Shown: one piece after another, positions 6,044 through 6,800 of the stretch | Numbering within the stretch: position 1 is the first letter of the stretch | Layout of the letters: the number at the start of each line of letters is the position of its first letter | Assembly (NCBI GenBank): GCA_046727435.1 | Contig: JBKPCR010000249.1 | Span: 1 to 6,800, forward strand | Reading direction: 5' to 3' | DNA from: CAVPRW01 sp046727435 [NCBI: bacterium] | GTDB taxonomy: Bacteria > Tectomicrobia > Entotheonellia > J063 | DNA length: 6,800 bases | Translations under genes and position numbers: made by a program | Notes under the pieces: model-generated | Database searches by the model: none | Seen by the model: only the letters and a program-made list of their open reading frames with translations | What the model was told of the DNA's origin: nothing

Positions 6044-6349
6044 CTGCGCACCCCGGGGCCCTTCCTCGATATGAAGTGTGCCGCCATCCCGGAGGCGCAG
6101 CTGGAGGCGGAACTCTTTGGCTACGAGGCTGACGCTTTCACCGATGCCAAGCGTTCCAAGCCTGGCCTCTTCGAAGCGGCCTCCGACGGCACCCTGTTCC
6201 TGGATGAGATCGATGCGCTCCTGGTGCTGTTGCAAGGCAAGATACTCACCGCTGTCGAGGGGAAGTGGGTGCGTCGTGTCGGCGCAGTGGCGGCCCATTC
6301 TGTGGATGTCAAGCTCATCGCGGCTACGCAGGCCGAGCTGAGCAGCTAG
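6044..6349 (+). pseudogene. Truncated NtrC-type AAA+ (sigma-54 interaction) domain fragment
   Basis: From GPFLDMKCAAIPEAQLEAEL (starting about 6056) through FGYEADAFTDAKRSKPGLFE and on to LFLDEIDAL and VDVKLIAATQAEL, this is the middle of a sigma-54-activator AAA+ domain. Walker B (GTLFLDEID) and the sensor-I region (KLIAATQ) are present. Walker A, which should precede it by about 30 residues, is missing, and so is everything after sensor I. TAG at 6347-6349 ends the frame, and the next frame shows only a vague GRxRR...HRR resemblance to the expected continuation. The GAFTGA loop reads DAFTDA, so contact with sigma-54 would be lost even in an intact copy. No start codon with a ribosome site lies near the homology start. 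I judge it non-functional. It may once have belonged with the winged-helix gene downstream. Confidence 0.75.
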
Positions 6350-6414
6350 GACGCGACCGCCGAGTCGCCAGCGCCATGCATCGCAGAAAAGTACGCCTCC
6401 TTAGAGAGGAAAAC

Positions 6415-6498
6415 ATGACACGTTCGGGGAAATTTCGGGGAATTTTCGGGGTATTTTGGGGAGACTATTGTGATATGATGAGCGCCGATTCCGCCTGA
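6415..6498 (+). CDS. Small ORF, 27 residues, possible leader peptide
   Basis: ATG 6415 is preceded by GAGAGGA at 6404-6410 with 4 bases between, a good ribosome site. The frame ends in TGA at 6496-6498. The product is basic and aromatic (MTRSGKFRGIFGVFWGDYCD, then MMSADSA). Much of it is encoded by the 11-bp repeats, so its composition may follow from the repeat and not from selection. It lies 89 bases ahead of the winged-helix start. I recognise no family. Confidence 0.3.
   Translation: MTRSGKFRGIFGVFWGDYCDMMSADSA
6425..6461 (+). repeat. Three exact-period 11-bp direct repeats plus a partial fourth
   Basis: The units are CGGGGAAATTT (6425), CGGGGAATTTT (6436) and CGGGGTATTTT (6447), then GGGG at 6458-6461. 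The period of 11 places each CGGGG on nearly the same face of the helix, with AT-rich spacers, as for a cooperative protein-binding array. It sits directly upstream of an extended -10 motif. Confidence 0.7.
6471..6479 (+). promoter_or_regulatory. Extended -10 promoter motif for the winged-helix gene
   Basis: TGATATGAT fits the extended -10 pattern TGnTATnnT, with the hexamer TATGAT one base from TATAAT. No good -35 is present 16-18 bases upstream (TATTTT or GTATTT), as is common for extended -10 promoters. Transcription would start near 6486, giving a G-rich leader of about 100 bases before ATG 6588. This is inference from the motif and position. Confidence 0.4.
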
Positions 6499-6587
6499 GA
6501 TGATGGTGAGGGAGAGCCGCGGGGAGTGGCCGCCCATGGGAGGTGCGGGGGTAAGCGGGGCTCTGAGGCGACCCGGAGGGTGGGGCG

Positions 6588-6800
6588 ATGCGCTATAGCT
6601 TCGGCGACTATGTCTTTGACACCCAGCGTTACGAGCTGCATCACGCGGGAGAGCCCATCAAGCTCCGGCGCAAAGTCTTTCAGGTGCTGGCCTACCTCCT
6701 GGCGCATCGCGATCGGGTCGTTTCCAAGCAGGAACTCCTCGAGCGCCTGTGGCCCGACCAGTTTGTCGGGGAGGAGACGCTGACCTCCTGTATTAAGACC
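6588..6800 (+). CDS. OmpR/PhoB-type winged-helix regulator, N-terminal part
   Basis: The frame opens at ATG 6588, with GGAGGG at 6575-6580 and 7 bases of spacing, and runs off the right edge after 71 codons. The visible residues are the start of a Trans_reg_C winged-helix DNA-binding domain. The N-terminal beta hairpin is FGDYVFDTQRYELHHAGEPI. KLRRKVFQVLAYLLAHRDRV then covers helix 1, and VSKQELLERLW covers helix 2. After PDQFVGEETLTSCIK the recognition helix is beginning. Here the domain is N-terminal, unlike in response regulators, where it follows a receiver domain. This suits CadC-like or winged-helix-plus-ATPase/TPR regulators, whose C-terminal part would lie outside. The upstream AAA+ fragment could be a relic of a related gene. 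The domain call is secure; the target and signal are unknown. Confidence 0.9.
   Translation, partial: MRYSFGDYVFDTQRYELHHAGEPIKLRRKVFQVLAYLLAHRDRVVSKQELLERLWPDQFVGEETLTSCIKT

Noticed and set aside
1-6800. CRISPR array, tRNA genes, intact transposase or toxin-antitoxin pair
   Set aside because: I looked on both strands for spaced repeats, T-loop motifs and transposase or antitoxin motifs and found none that hold up.

Overview
The window reads as a GC-rich chromosomal segment of an uncultured or little-studied bacterium. Three things suggest this: housekeeping genes of bacterial type, Shine-Dalgarno-led starts, and several conserved genes of unknown function separated by decayed sequence. I cannot place the organism firmly. 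The degenerate AAA+ fragment and the winged-helix gene at the right end resemble families I associate with GC-rich candidate phyla such as NC10/Rokubacteria/Tectomicrobia, but that is recollection and not proof.

Left part (1-1769, + strand): the C-terminal end of a DppC/OppC-type peptide ABC transporter permease, then a complete asparaginyl-tRNA synthetase (asnS) starting at 384. Convergent to asnS is a complete DUF29-family gene (1874-2326, - strand), with a plausible - strand terminator in the 104-base gap.

Middle (2327-3425): no intact gene. It holds a long hairpin-forming inverted repeat (2617-2674), a multiply frameshifted N-terminal remnant of a YgjP/DUF45-type metallopeptidase (about 2835-3131, -), and an open fragment of unknown family (3171-3425, -) that continues in frame after the stop of the next gene.

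Right-centre (3426-5941, - strand): a complete exported vanadium-dependent haloperoxidase/PAP2-family protein with every expected vanadate-pocket residue, and a complete exported protein of unknown function with four cysteines. Between them is a decayed C-terminal piece (5045-5196) that looks like a paralogue of that secreted protein.

Right end (5942-6800, + strand): a truncated NtrC-type AAA+ fragment that has lost Walker A. A leader region follows, with three exact-period 11-bp repeats, a small ORF with a good ribosome binding site, an extended -10 promoter motif and a G-rich stretch. Last comes the start of an OmpR/PhoB-type winged-helix gene that runs off the window.

I see no CRISPR array, tRNA, rRNA gene or intact transposase, and no clear multi-gene defence or biosynthetic system. 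The most unusual signals are the decayed paralogue of the secreted protein, a 14-base match to the 3' end of 16S rRNA beside the AAA+ truncation point, and the phased 11-bp repeats ahead of the winged-helix gene.
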